A stretch of 64,000 nucleotides of DNA, from contig BSBM01000361.1 of the NCBI GenBank assembly GCA_027924585.1, forward strand, positions 68,236,001 through 68,300,000, in the 5' to 3' direction. Each line of letters opens with the position of its first letter. Position 1 is the first letter of the stretch. This document shows, in pieces, positions 12,001 to 23,337 of this stretch. Origin of the DNA: Larix kaempferi. Lineage: Eukaryota; Streptophyta; Pinopsida; Pinales; Pinaceae. The notes under the pieces were generated by a model. The model was not told where the DNA came from. It saw only the letters and a program-made list of their open reading frames with translations, and searched no databases. Position numbers and translations under genes: made by a program.

Positions 12001-12650
12001 GACAAAATAGAAGCCCAAGGAAAAGATTCACCTGTAGTTAAGACATGATGAGCCACGGGAGCCCACTCAGCTTTAAAGATTAAGGAATTAGGAAGGCCAT
12101 ATAGCCGAGAAAGCATAGCTGCCAATAACGAGTAGGGTTCTTTAAACCATGACACTAGGTATAAGTTATCAGGCCTGCCCATAAAGTTGGTTGGTTTGTG
12201 CATCCAACATTTAATCATTTCATTGAAATTGAACCTGGTGTTTGCAGAATCCAGGAATGTGGCATTGAGGATCTGCACAGGTGGTCTAAGAGAAAATTCC
12301 TTGGTGAATACCTCAGGATGGAAAGTGGTTAATTGTGAGCCTGCGCTATCGTTGAACGAGAGGTCTTTGGGGTTGGCATGCTGTACTATCCACTTAACTG
12401 CATCAGTATAAGGCAAGATGGCAGGTCTGGCAGCAATTACATGAAGCTGAGAGTTCCTAATTTTCTTGTAGGCTTGGCAGTCACTCTTAATGTCAGATAG
12501 GTCATTGTTGTCAAATATGGAGTAGATTTTAGACCAGTCGACCTGGTAGGTTTCAGTAATTTTCCCACTGGTGTCTGAGAAGATGCCAGAATTTGTGTCC
12601 TTGTTCAATTGGTCTCTCTGGCTAGCCTTAGAGCGTGTGTTGCGTGACAT
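9052..12650 (-). pseudogene. decayed env-like / plant-transposon ORF (Athila-type third ORF?)
   Basis: A long minus-strand coding remnant starts at ATG 12650 (MSRNTRSKASQRDQ). The first ~245 residues form a folded-looking domain (WSKIYSIF, FHPEVFTKEFSLRPP, WMHKPTNFMGRPDN). It ends at a TGA at 11919-11921 and continues after a one-base shift (VMDVFCVEFQYPNMGWNW to about 11480). Next comes a Ser/Thr-rich linker (about 10830-10092), a Lys/Glu-rich coiled coil (DLKKEKLKKL, about 10060-9700) and a C-terminal domain ending MEVWDKWGYFLTK at 9052. Several stops and frame changes make it non-functional. The order (globular N-terminus, low-complexity linker, coiled coil, short C-terminus) parallels the remnant at 48549-51720, which follows integrase in an Athila-like element. 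No pol or LTR was found next to this one. Function unknown. Confidence 0.45.
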
Positions 12651-12919
12651 GTTTGTAGACTGGAGAAATTCTGACGAATGAACAAAAATAATAGAAAACA
12701 ATCCAGAATAATCAAAACCATAAATAATTGAACAAAGGAACAGAGAAAACCAACATGCTTCAGCTGAAAATGGCAGGCAAGTACCCCTGGTAAAAAAAAT
12801 CACAGTAAAATTCGAAGTAGCACAATAATTTTCCAAATTGAAAATGATAACGAAAAATTATAAAAATGACCTATTTAATAATTAAGACAAGTAAAATCTG
12901 AGCTATCAAATCAAAACCA

Positions 12920-13700
12920 GTGAACGATTGAGATCAATTCTTGATATTTGAGGGAGATGAACTACAGGGCTTGGTTTCACAGGTATTCACATCCTTTCCG
13001 CAATCTGCAATCCACAATTGCAGGTTGGGGGATCAAAACCATGTTTAATGAATCAAAAGATAATTCCACAATCCGCAATTTGCAAGTTGCGGGTTGTGGG
13101 ATTGCAAAGTTCGAAAATTTATTCAATAACTTTCTGTAATCTGCAATTGCCTATTGTGGGATACGAGAATGCAAAAAACCTTTAATATGAAATAAACTTT
13201 TTGCAATCTGCAATCTACAATTGCGGGTTGTGGGTTGTGGAAACACACAATGCATTTTATTATTCAAACTACATTCCGCAATCCGCAATTGCGAGTTGCA
13301 AGTTGCGGAACGAAAAAGTTGAATGAAATACTTACATAGTCTTCCTGTAATCTGCATTTGCGGGTTGTGGGATGACAAAAATTTCAAAAAAGAAAAACAA
13401 AGCCCCGCAATCCACAATTTGCGGGATTGCGGGATTGCAGACTTGCGGGCTGAAAAATGACCTTTTGAAAGAATTCAAGGCTTCTCGCAACTTCAGAAAA
13501 ATAGTCGAAAAACTAAGAATTTTCAAAGGAAAAATTCTAATTCAAATCAAAACAATGCAAAGGCGTGAAAACTTGATAAACATGGCAAAATCCCATAATG
13601 ACAGACGAATTTAAAGCATTACCTTTGCATTCAAAAAAATTCGGGGATCTTGTGTTCCATTAGAACATGGGATATGTTGTTTCTACAACAGAGTACTACC
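12920..13700 (-). other. promoter/leader-like module B (inverted homologue of module A)
   Basis: Read on the minus strand from 13700, this stretch gives GTTGTAGAAACAACATATCCCATG, then a purine/pyrimidine-biased ~165 bp, the hairpin array and TCAATCGTTCA. This is the same order as module A at the left end of the window. It ends about 270 bp before the start codon of the env-like remnant (12650), so it sits where a promoter or 5' UTR of that gene would be. Confidence 0.5.
12998..13450 (-). repeat. hairpin minisatellite array B (about 7 units, ~70-bp spacing)
   Basis: Palindromic units lie near 12998-13035, 13070-13110, 13135-13162, 13203-13242, 13273-13310, 13346-13373 and 13404-13450, each like CCGCAATCCGCAATTGCGGGTTGTGGG. 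Relative to array A many CpGs have become CpA or TpG, and the arms lack the terminal CTTTCGGG seen in A. Confidence 0.7.
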
Positions 13701-16700
13701 ACAAGTCTACAGGAGCACTGCAAATAATCTGAATAGGTTGTGACTAGTTGTTCTCTTAACTACACACACTTAAAAGTCCCTGGAGCATCTTGGAGCTCAG
13801 GATTACTGAGTTGGATGTTGGGTTGTCTACTGCAGAAGAAATTTTATAAATAACTTGGGGAACAAGTTAAGGGAAATTAAACAAGAAACTCTAACCCTGA
13901 GGAACTGTGAACTCAGCTCGGGGGTGACCATGAGAGAAAGGCGACTTGCTGGTCTAAGGCTAGGAGGTTTGTGGTTGTGCTCCACTGGTCAATCAGAAAT
14001 TGCAGATAAGTACTTATGTTATTGTATTTAAATGATGTTATCACTGCATATTTACAGATGGTTTTATTTACACATTTCTGATATGTTTCCGGAAGGATTT
14101 TGTATCATTAGATCTGAACATAAATGATCTTAGGAGTAATAGAATCTTGTATGTGCTATCAGGATTTCATTCATTTATTTTATATAAATGTTGGAAATGA
14201 TATGAGTATTGGGGTCAGATCTTGCTATCTTTTCATATGCATCTATTATGTAAAAAAAAAGGATACAAAGAATGTATCTATGTTTATGTTTCTGACAGAA
14301 CTGAAATAGACATGTAAACCTTAAGGTTTACATGTCAGGTAATTACAGTATAGAAAATTATTATTCTATCTTTTGCAGATTTCCATGATTTTCTGTATTT
14401 AGAGTAATATATACCTGTAAAGAAATTTATTTCAGTACTCAGAGTTCATGCATAAACACTGTTCATGATTTTTCTTTTAATGCCATTCAGTTCAACAGGA
14501 GAAATGCGAACTCATTCTCTTTATTTTAGTATGCAAATGCCAATTTATTGTCAGCATGGGAGTGTAAACTCCCTGGTTGAAAATCGAATACCATATAAAG
14601 AAGTTTATAAATAGTGTTTATGAAATGGAACAAGATGAGCATCGAAAACTATCATTAATTATATGGTAGGGTTTGAACACTCACGAAAGTATATATAAAC
14701 TCATAATAAATCTTTTATTATTACAATTCTTATTATTGTATTCTGTCCTTTTATAGATATACAATATTACCGTAAACATAGTATTTATACCTGATTTTAA
14801 ATGGGTTTTCCAATACTCAACAGAGTTATATTCTCATACCTACTCTGTATATAAATGCTATATATTTTCAGTATGAAAGCTAAAATTCCTATCTATCAAA
14901 TTTGTATACAATTACCACTTACTTTCGGGATGAACAATCACAATTTGTTTTTATCTTTTTGTATGTTTATGCTATTACCTTCAGCATGGGGGCTCGAACC
15001 CCATGGTCGATCTTCGACCATTACATTGAAACCAAAACATTACACAAAGGATAAAATCAACATTAACATGATTTTTCCAGTGATTAAACGCTGTATAAAA
15101 TACATTTACAAGCTAGGGTTATGTTGCCTATTGTTTCACTAATACACACTAAATATATCTATATAAACGATTTTGCAATTTAAAAATGAATGCGAATCGA
15201 CCCAGATCGTAACCCTGTGCATCTATGCTCGAAGAGAAACTAGAAATAGAATTCAAAGGAGTAGTAAACGAATTATGTAAACGAAATCGTGCTAGGGTTC
15301 ACCTTTTATAACTATCACAAATATAAAGGAATTATGTACAAAAAGTTGTTGATGAATAAAAAAGGAAATTCGTTTCCATGTAAAGGATTAGATCCTTAAC
15401 ATTAAAATACGATAAGAACTTCTGTGACAGAGTTTAAATGACATCAATTTTCATACGGCTTCTTGGAAATATACATTTAAATTTTCAACGTGCATTTATC
15501 TATACAAATCTTACATTGCGTTACGAGTTACATCTTCAGGTCATGAATACCTTTCTCAAATTTTAGCTCTGTGCTATAGAAAGAAAGGTTGACGGCCATT
15601 CGGTTCGACCTAGACAGTAAGCAAAAAAAGAAACTAACTAAAGGAATTTTCCTAACATTTTAGTAACTCAACCCTCACCCACGGGCAAGCTACACCTGAG
15701 GCTTACGAGTTGGCGAGTTACCTGGTGTTGTTCAGGATTTCCACCTTATGGTGAGGAGATGGACACTACCAACTACGTGGGGTTTACAGCTAAACACATT
15801 AATTTTATTGCATTTAGTTACTGCAAAAGAAAGAGATCGAGACTGAAAGAAGTACCTCTTATCGATGGCTGGTCCTAGATTTTGCTTGGTCTTTCACTTG
15901 ATCACCCAATTGATCTTCTGCTTGATGACCTGCAACACAAAAGATACCGTCCTCAGCGTATGTTGGATATAATAAATATGATGAAAGAACAAACAACTTG
16001 ATCATCAAATATAGCAAAATATTAATCCAAATGAATATACAATCTAGTAGACATTCGATTTGGGACAGGAAGGGTGTTTCGACCTTTTATTGTCAAAGAA
16101 ACATGAATCAGTACAATATACCTGACGTGTAGAGATGCTTCTGCAATAGGATCCTGCGCTCCTGCTCTTCACTCTGACTTGGGAATTCCTCCAGTGTAAC
16201 AGTACTCAAAGCATTCTTTCTAGGTTTTTCACACTAACTCCTCTCATGGATCCTCCTTGTATTTATGGGACAAGGTAGGCAACTTAGATCAAGAGGTGGT
16301 TGAATTGGGAGCTTGGGGAAGTTGCAGAACCAACTTCAACTAATCCCAATTCGTCAAATTAATATATTTTTTATTTCATCTTAAGATGTACGTGGGTTTC
16401 ATACAACAAGAGTAGCATAGAGTAAGCAACTTCTGTGCTTTACAACATGCGTTTACAACATTTTGGGAGATGTACGCTAGTTGTCCTTGAGAAAAGTAGA
16501 GTATTTTCTCAAGGTGTACGTTGGTTTTCTATACAGAGAGTCATGAGGTAAAATCAGGAGAAACTGCAATATTTTTAGCTGAAGAGTGTACTTCTAGTAG
16601 CAAGTCATCCAGGTCAATCAAACTCTTCAATCCTCAGTGTCCTTTTGTGTGATCAACAGAGCAATGTGATCATGGACGGAGAAGTGCATATTTGACCTAT

Positions 16701-17526
16701 AACACCTGGTCAGGTGTGAGGACCATTTTTCCATCCTTGTGTTCGTGGCGTCAGTTATGAGATTTACCCCAAATGCTTCCAGCCTTCTCCTTCTCACCTG
16801 CACGGGTAATTAAATTAGGTTAATATCAATAATAATTTATATAGACATAATCATTACCACAAATTATAATTCCATTAATACAACATGTTACCTGTGGATA
16901 ATGCGAAGGCGTGGTAATGTTTTACCTGTACAAAGGAAACCAACAACGAAGTTAGACGTTGCAGAAGGTTTAACAAATGGATGAAGTGATGAAGTTTAAA
17001 AACAGAAATGATAAGATTTTCTTACCTACACGTGCATGGGTGATCACACTAATTTCCTTCCATTTATTTTACACAGGCTTAGGGTAGAGTTGAGCCCTTC
17101 CACCTTTTCCCGAGGCGTGAACCTTATGCATGTTGGAATATTCACACCATCATTTTTATATTTTGCATGCTTGCATGCTTTGCATGCCACTACATGCATC
17201 CAGTCATCATCATGGTGGTCTCCCAGCACCTAGAGCTTGCTTCTAGCTCTCCAAAGCTTGTCTACAACCCCCATTTTCCCTCCTACCTAGCTGATGCACC
17301 CTTCTTGACTGTCATGCATGGAAAGTGCACCTTTCTCACCTACAACTTTCAGTTAGAGCGCCTTTACTCACCTACCTTCAGTTATCACTCAGTTAGGCCG
17401 CCTTATCTCACCTTCTGGGAGTTATCATTCAGTTAGTGCACTGATTGAGTAGTTCTTACACTAATTTCTCATGCTGACTGCTTGTAGCTTCTAGTTAGCT
17501 AGTTCTGGAGTTCCACTTGACTATTT
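13701..17526. other. no recognisable gene
   Basis: AT-rich sequence with no protein-like ORF; the ORFs at 14124, 14855, 17036 and 17167 show no domains. Two diverged stretches containing TCAGCATGGG (about 14540-14600 and 14970-15030) look like an old duplication ~430 bp apart. 16130-16290 is gene-edge-like in composition but codes for nothing identifiable. Confidence 0.4.
14985..15021. other. two overlapping hairpins
   Basis: CATGGGG (14985-14991) pairs with CCCCATG (14999-15005). ATGGTCGA (15003-15010) pairs with TCGACCAT (15014-15021). No function is assigned; it lacks the length and A/B-box pattern of a tRNA. Confidence 0.5.
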
Positions 17527-17584
17527 GACAACCTCATGCGCTCCCCTTGGAGTCTCCATTCCCTGATTTATGCCTAGATGGTTC
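17527..17584 (+). repeat. 165-bp tandem repeat, unit 1, left part (split by insertion)
   Basis: GACAACCTCATGCGC... to the insertion point. Together with 32549-32655 it forms one ~165-bp unit; the second unit lies at 32656-32815. The copia element separated the two parts. Confidence 0.75.
17580..17584. repeat. target-site duplication GGTTC (left)
   Basis: GGTTC immediately precedes the TGTTAAG start of the LTR and is repeated at 32549-32553 immediately after the TTCAACA end of the other LTR. The five-base length fits LTR-retrotransposon integration. Confidence 0.9.
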
Positions 17585-18085
17585 TGTTAAGTTTAAACCA
17601 AATAGACTAGAAATATCACTGAAAGAAACATAATCACAAGATAGACACATACTTTACCCTGGGAAATTCTCATGTGGTAGAAAATGCAGCAAAGCTTTCC
17701 TCAATAAGATGATCAACCAAAATACAAGATGTGCTCCAAGACTTGTCCTTCTTCTCTACCTCACATGCAGACCTCCCAAACACAAGTGCGCTACTTTCTG
17801 AGTTGTGGAAGTGTGTCAAATGAGGAGCTCTCCTCCTCTACTTATACTGATTCCCGACTGACCAAAATCCCTAATGGGGCCGAGCTCTCCTTGTGAAGTC
17901 TAATAACCCCTAAAATATAAACTCAGGGCTGACCCCCAAATGGTGGGTCTAATAACCCTAGTTACCACAAACCATCGGAGGAATAAACATCTTCGGATAC
18001 ATAATAGAATCACCTCGGAGGAATGAAACATCTCTGGAATAATAATGTACAAATATAATATTCTTAGAAGTTACAATATTCAACA
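17585..18085 (-). repeat. copia 3' LTR
   Basis: Begins TGTTAAG and ends TTCAACA, matching 32048-32548 end to end. A minus-strand TATAAGTAGAGG (around 17850) is the likely TATA region. Confidence 0.92.
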
Positions 18086-18094
18086 CTCCCCCTT
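18086..18094 (-). other. copia polypurine tract
   Basis: Plus-strand CTCCCCCTT, so minus-strand AAGGGGGAG, directly abuts the 3' LTR as expected for the plus-strand DNA primer. Confidence 0.85.
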
Positions 18095-18249
18095 AACGAG
18101 AAGGATATTATAACAACATCTGAAGGAGCAAGGAGTCATCGACTACATCACACATGATACATCTGCATATCATCGAAAGATTTATTCATTACATCATCAT
18201 CAGTACTCAACCAATTAACGGAACATCAACATCATCATCATCATCATTT

Positions 18250-18370
18250 GCATGATCATCAGCATCGTCATCATACGATCATCAACATCGTCATCACACA
18301 ATCATCAGCATCGTCATCACACGATCATCAGCATCGTCATCACACGATCATCAGTATCGTCATCACATGA
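18250..18370 (-). repeat. 23-bp tandem array (~5 copies)
   Basis: Unit ACGATCATCAGCATCGTCATCAC with small changes, inside the copia 3' untranslated region. CATCAT runs precede it. Confidence 0.85.
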
Positions 18371-18372
18371 TC

Positions 18373-18900
18373 AATCCGAACCATTCATTTAGGACTATAT
18401 CCAAGGATGATTTAATCCTCACCCCATTCATTTATGATTGTGTCCATGGATGACTTAATCCTCTTCCCGTACATTTAGGACTGTGTCCAAGGATGACTTA
18501 ATCCTCAACCCGTTCATTTAGGATTGTGTCCAAGGATGACTTAATCCTCACCCTGTTCATTTAGGACTGTATCCAAGGATGACTTAATCCTCACCCCGTA
18601 CATTTAGGACTGTATCCAAGGATGACTTAATCCTCACCCTGTACATTTAGGAATGTGTCCAAGGATGACTTAATCCTCACCCCGTACATTTAGGACTGTA
18701 TCCAAGGATAACTTAATCCTCACCCCGTACATTTAGGACTATGTCCAAGGATGAATTAATCCTCTTCCCGTACATTTAGGACTATGTCCAAGGATGACTT
18801 AATCCTCTTCCCGTTCATTTAGGACTATGTCCAAGGATGACTTAATCCTCTTCCCATTCATTTAGAACTATGTCCAAGGATGACTTAATCCTCACTCCTG
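18373..18900 (-). repeat. 43-bp tandem array (~12 copies)
   Basis: Unit core CATTTAGGACTGTGTCCAAG followed by GATGACTTAATCCTC and a variable CACCCCGT or TTCCCGT joint. Each unit carries the short inverted pair GGAT...ATCC. It lies in the copia 3' untranslated region. Confidence 0.9.
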
Positions 18901-18975
18901 TCCATCAAGGACTTCATTCTCGGAGACCATACGTCTTCGGATTCTTTTAGAACATATGTTTAAGGATGATACATT

Positions 18976-19120
18976 CCCACCTATATCCTCATCAACACAC
19001 ATATCATCAAAAGCATGTATCCTCACCAATACATATGCTATCAAAAGCATGTATCCTCACCAATACATATATCATCAAAAGCATGTATCCTCACCAATAC
19101 ATATATCATCAAAAGCATGT
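18976..19120 (-). repeat. 34-bp tandem array (~4 copies)
   Basis: Unit CCTCACCAATACATATATCA then TCAAAAGCATGTAT, repeated about four times. It is the third consecutive array between the copia stop codon and the polypurine tract. Confidence 0.88.
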
Positions 19121-19243
19121 AAAATAAGTATTCTAAGTATAAGAGTCCTAAATCTAAATAATCTAAGTATCCAAGTGTAGTAAACAGGTATCCACATCAT
19201 CGACCTTACTGCCGATGAGGCAATCTCATTATCAATGACTACA

Positions 19244-21060
19244 CTACTCCCCCTTTCGAGGAGGGTCCTTTTGAAAAACAGCAAGCTTGTCTTGGAAGTA
19301 TTCAAATTTCACTCGAGAGAAAGGTTTGGTCAAAATATCAGCAATTTGATCCTCAGTGCTCACATACTCAAGCTTAATAGCTCCTCTCTGCACCATATAT
19401 CGTATATAAAAGTATCGGATCTCTATGTGTTTTGACTTATCGTGGAATACATGATTTTCTGTCATCTTGATAGAACTTTGATTGTCACACATAATCACAG
19501 TGGGATCCATTTCTAAATCAAACACTCCAAACAGTAGTTTCTGAAGCCATACTGCTTCACAGCTAGCAGAGCAGGCAGCTATATATTCTGTTTCAGCAGT
19601 ACTAAGAGCCACACTAGATTGTTTCTTGCTGAACCAAGAGATCATGGCAAATCCAAGTCCATAACATCCACCTGATGTACTCTTCCTATCTGAAACACTT
19701 CTTGCCCAATCGGAATCTGAGTAACCATGTAATGTGAGTTCATGATTTCCATGGTAGTAAAGACCAAAATCTAATGTACCTTGTAGATACCTCATTACAT
19801 GCTTTGCAGCTATTAGGTGAACCTTCCTTGGTTCTACTAGATATTGACTCAGGGTATTTACAACAAAGCATATATCTGGTCTGGTATTTGTTAAATACAT
19901 CAATGACCCAATGATTTGTCTATATAGAGTGACATCCACTAATTCTGATGAGTCATCAACTAATAACTTCAATTTGGAGTCCATGGGAGTAGCCATGGCC
20001 TTACACTCCAACATATCAAATCTTTTCAAAATCCCCACAGCATACTTACCTTGATTTAAAAAGATTCCTTTTGGTTCTTGACATACTTCTAGACCTAAGA
20101 AGTAGTGCATTAATCCCAGATCCTTCATTTCAAATTCTGAAGAAAGCTTCTTCTTACATTCGATAATTTGGTTCTCATTTCCTGTTAGAAATAGATCATC
20201 TACATACAATAGTAAAATAATAGGTTCATCATCCATAACCTTGAGATAAATATTTGGGTCAACTTTACTCTTGGTAAAGCCCATGCTTGGTAAGAAATTG
20301 TCAATCCTTCCATACCAAGCTCTGGGAGCTTGCTTTAATCCATACAAATCCTTTTTCAGCTTGCATACAGGTGTTCTTCCATCTTTAACCTCAAATCCTT
20401 GTGGTTGTTCTATGTACACTTCTTCTTCAATGACACCATTTAGGAAGGCTGTTTTAACATCCATCTGGTGTAATTTCCACTTCATCATAGATGCAAGTGC
20501 CATGATAGTTCTAATTGATGTGTACCTAGCAACTGATGCAAATGTTTCTTCATAGTCTATTCCCTCCTTTTGAGAGAATCCTCTGGCTACAAATCTTGCC
20601 TTATATTTTTCAATGCTACCATCTGCAACATGTTTTATCTTGAATATCCATTTGGAAGAAACCACACTTTTATCCTTTGGTTTGGGAACTATATCCCAAA
20701 CATCATTTTTCATTATTGATTGGTACTCTTCTATCATAGCTTCTACCCACTCTTTCTTCTGAGCTGCCTCCTCATAGCTGGTGGGTTGTTGATCCACAAG
20801 ATCACACATCAAGGCCACATAGTTGGATACTAACTTGGGTTTCTTCCTTTCTTTAGTGGAACCTTCAGGAGCTCCATATTTTTCAGCTCCTTGAATAATG
20901 TCTCTAGCCCATGATGGCCTTCTTTTTCTAGATAGATTTGTAATGGGGGGTTCTTGAGGTTCTATCATGTCAAGGTCTACTGGTGCATCATCTTCAGGGA
21001 TGGGTACAACTTCTGTGACTCTAGGAGGTGTATCTTCTTCATATATTCTTCAAGTTGGCA
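19244..21060 (-). pseudogene. copia reverse transcriptase - RNase H (pol 3' half)
   Basis: A continuous 574-residue frame runs from the ATG at 20968 to a stop at 19244, and the same frame extends upstream to about 21060 as an acidic linker (EEDTPPRVTEVV). The RT shows KARFVARGFSQKEGIDY, motif A with Asp at residue 170 (HQMDVKTAFLNG), LYGLKQAPRAWY, and an intact YVDD at residues 255-258. RNase H follows with DSDWARSVSDRKSTSG and ends near ADILTKPF. All RT catalytic Asp are present. The domain is separated from the upstream gag-integrase frame by a nonsense codon and a one-base shift between 21085 and about 21040. The ATG at 20968 is not a natural start, so the polyprotein is broken here. Confidence 0.93.
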
Positions 21061-21084
21061 CTTCCTAGATTTCTTGATAGCTGC

Positions 21085-23337
21085 TTATTCATCAAATGTT
21101 ACATCTCTACTTATCTCCATATGATGAAAACCAGGTATGTAAATTCTGAAAGCTTTGGATGTTTCACAATATCCAACAAATATTCCTTTCTTACCAGAGG
21201 GATCCAACTTGGTTCTCTTTTCTTTTGGAATGTGAATATACATAGGACATCCAAATATTTTGAGATGACTTACCTCAGGCTTCTTTCCTGTGAAGACTTC
21301 TTCTGGAGTCTTAAATTCAAGAGCACTATGAGAAAGTCTATTTTGTACATAGACAGCTGTCCTGGCTGCTTCAGCCCATAGATACATGGGAAGATCTTGA
21401 TCATGTATCATAGTTTTTACAGCTTCCATGATAGTTCTATTCTTTCTTTCAGCAACCCCATTTTGTTGGTGATTGTAGGGAGTGGTTAGTTCCCTCTTCA
21501 CTCTAGCTTCTTTACAAAAGTCTTCAAAATCCTTTGAAGTATATTCTCCGCCATTATCTATTCTGAGAATCTTGCTTTTCTTTTCTGAGAGATTTTCTAT
21601 TAAGGCCTTGAACTCTTTGAATTTTCCAAAGACTTCATTCTTACCTTTTAGAAAATATATCCAATTTTTCCTTGAATAGTCATCAATGAAAGAAAGATAG
21701 TATTCAAACCCACTTAGGGATGTGGTGGGCATTGGTCCACATACATCTGAGTGTATTAATTCCAAAATGTTCTTAGTATTTGTTTCACTCTTTGGAAAAG
21801 GGTTCTTGACATTCTTCTCTTTTTCACATCCTTTGCATGAGCCATTATGGTCAATCTTTAAATCTGGTAAACCTATGACCACCTTGCTCACATAGGGTAG
21901 AGCCTTATAGTTAATGTGAGAAAGCCTTCTATGCCATAGTTCACTGGGGCTAGTGGTTTCATGGACAAGGGAAGCTTCTGGGTGACCCTTGAGTTTGTAA
22001 AGACCTCCTTCTTCTTCACCAATGACAATTGCATCCTCAATAGATTTTCCTTTGGGCCACATAAGTACTTGACCATCAATAAATGAAATTCCAAATCCTT
22101 TCTTATCTAGTCCTGAGATAGAAAGTAGGTTCTTCTTCAATCCTGGAACATATAAAATTTCTTTCATCTTCAAGGGTGTCCCAGAGTCAAACTTGTAGCT
22201 TGCTTCACCAATTCCCTTGATGGGATATTGATAATCATCTCCTAGAGATACCTTTTTTGGAGAAGACTTTTCTTCAAGTCTTGAGAGAGTTTTCTTTTGA
22301 CCTGTCATGTGCTTTGAAGCACCACTATCAATGAGCCATGTATCTTCTCCAGGAGACACAGATCCAGAGAGTGCAGAAAATAGAACATATTCTTCTGCAT
22401 CTTCTTCTTCATTTCTTCTAGACCTTTTCCTAGGGAGAGGCCTTTCTTCTTCTTCTTCATGTTTGGATCTTTTCCTATGAGACCTTACTTCCTCTTCTTC
22501 TTCTTCCTCACTATCATATTCTGCAAGATGTGTTTGATGTCTTTTATAGTGAATATTTTTCTTCTTGATTGAAGGACAAAATCTAGCAATGTGTCCTAGC
22601 TTATGCCAATTGAAACATTGGAAGGAAGAGAAATTTCCTTTTCCTTTCTTCTGAAATTTTTGTGGAGATTGAGACTCCTTGTGTTTGTCCTTCTTGAAGT
22701 AAGATCGATTCTTTCTTCTCTTAGTGTGTGTAGCCAAGGCTTGATCATCCTCCTTGAGAAGGGATTCTCTTTTGGCTACACTAGCTTCTTCTTGAACACA
22801 ATCTTCCCATACTACATCGAACTTCATACTCTCTTTTCTGGCACACATAGTTTGTATAAATGTCTCCCAAGGTTTAGTGAGACCATTTAGAGCAGTCATC
22901 ACAAGTTCATCTTCATCAAGAGTATCACCAATGGCCTCTAGTTGTTCCTTGAATTGGGAGACCCTTGAGAAGTAGTCTTGAATGGATTCTCCTTTGTGCA
23001 TCTTGGTACTCTTCAACTGAGTTCTTAGGCTCATCTTCCTATTGATGTTCTTTCCCTCATACGTCCTTCTTAGGGCATCGTACATTTCCTTTGGGGTCTT
23101 CTTGGAAGCCACTTGGGGAATCAAGTGGTCTTTAATAGAATCAGCTATGATTCTCTTTGCTCTAATCAAATCCTTCCTATGCTTCTCTTTGGCTTCATCT
23201 CCTTTAGGTTCTGCAACTTCATCCTTGATATAATGAGCAAGATCATTCTCTTCAAGAATGAGACCAATTCTATATTTCCATTCCCGGAAATTCTCTATAC
23301 CTTCAAGCTTGTCTTCAAACTTAGTGCTTGGATCCAT
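21085..23337 (-). CDS. copia gag - protease - integrase polyprotein
   Basis: A 750-residue frame starts at ATG 23337 (MDPSTKFEDKLEGI), a typical copia gag start. Gag covers residues 1-240 (DUF4219/UBN2-like). The zinc knuckle at 241-254 reads CFNWHKLGHIARFC, with Trp244 (codon 22606-22608) replacing the second Cys, so zinc binding is doubtful. An acidic/basic linker holds a Glu run. The protease motif is LIDSGASKHM with Asp337. Integrase follows with an HHCC finger (HRRLSHI... SCKGCEKEK) and catalytic HSDVCGP, RIDNGGEY and GVAERKNRT. The frame ends at TAA 21085-21087 after DVTFDE, where the alanine-rich continuation suggests an original CAA. Apart from that nonsense codon and the knuckle change, the domains look complete. 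Confidence 0.93.
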   Translation of the reverse strand: MDPSTKFEDKLEGIENFREWKYRIGLILEENDLAHYIKDEVAEPKGDEAKEKHRKDLIRAKRIIADSIKDHLIPQVASKKTPKEMYDALRRTYEGKNINRKMSLRTQLKSTKMHKGESIQDYFSRVSQFKEQLEAIGDTLDEDELVMTALNGLTKPWETFIQTMCARKESMKFDVVWEDCVQEEASVAKRESLLKEDDQALATHTKRRKNRSYFKKDKHKESQSPQKFQKKGKGNFSSFQCFNWHKLGHIARFCPSIKKKNIHYKRHQTHLAEYDSEEEEEEEVRSHRKRSKHEEEEERPLPRKRSRRNEEEDAEEYVLFSALSGSVSPGEDTWLIDSGASKHMTGQKKTLSRLEEKSSPKKVSLGDDYQYPIKGIGEASYKFDSGTPLKMKEILYVPGLKKNLLSISGLDKKGFGISFIDGQVLMWPKGKSIEDAIVIGEEEGGLYKLKGHPEASLVHETTSPSELWHRRLSHINYKALPYVSKVVIGLPDLKIDHNGSCKGCEKEKNVKNPFPKSETNTKNILELIHSDVCGPMPTTSLSGFEYYLSFIDDYSRKNWIYFLKGKNEVFGKFKEFKALIENLSEKKSKILRIDNGGEYTSKDFEDFCKEARVKRELTTPYNHQQNGVAERKNRTIMEAVKTMIHDQDLPMYLWAEAARTAVYVQNRLSHSALEFKTPEEVFTGKKPEVSHLKIFGCPMYIHIPKEKRTKLDPSGKKGIFVGYCETSKAFRIYIPGFHHMEISRDVTFDE

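Noticed and set aside
14985-15021. tRNA-like or terminator structure
   Set aside because: Too short for a tRNA, no B-box; Rho-independent terminators do not apply to a plant nuclear genome.
18250-19120. CRISPR-like regular repeats
   Set aside because: Units are directly adjacent tandem copies with no unique spacers, inside a copia element of a plant genome.
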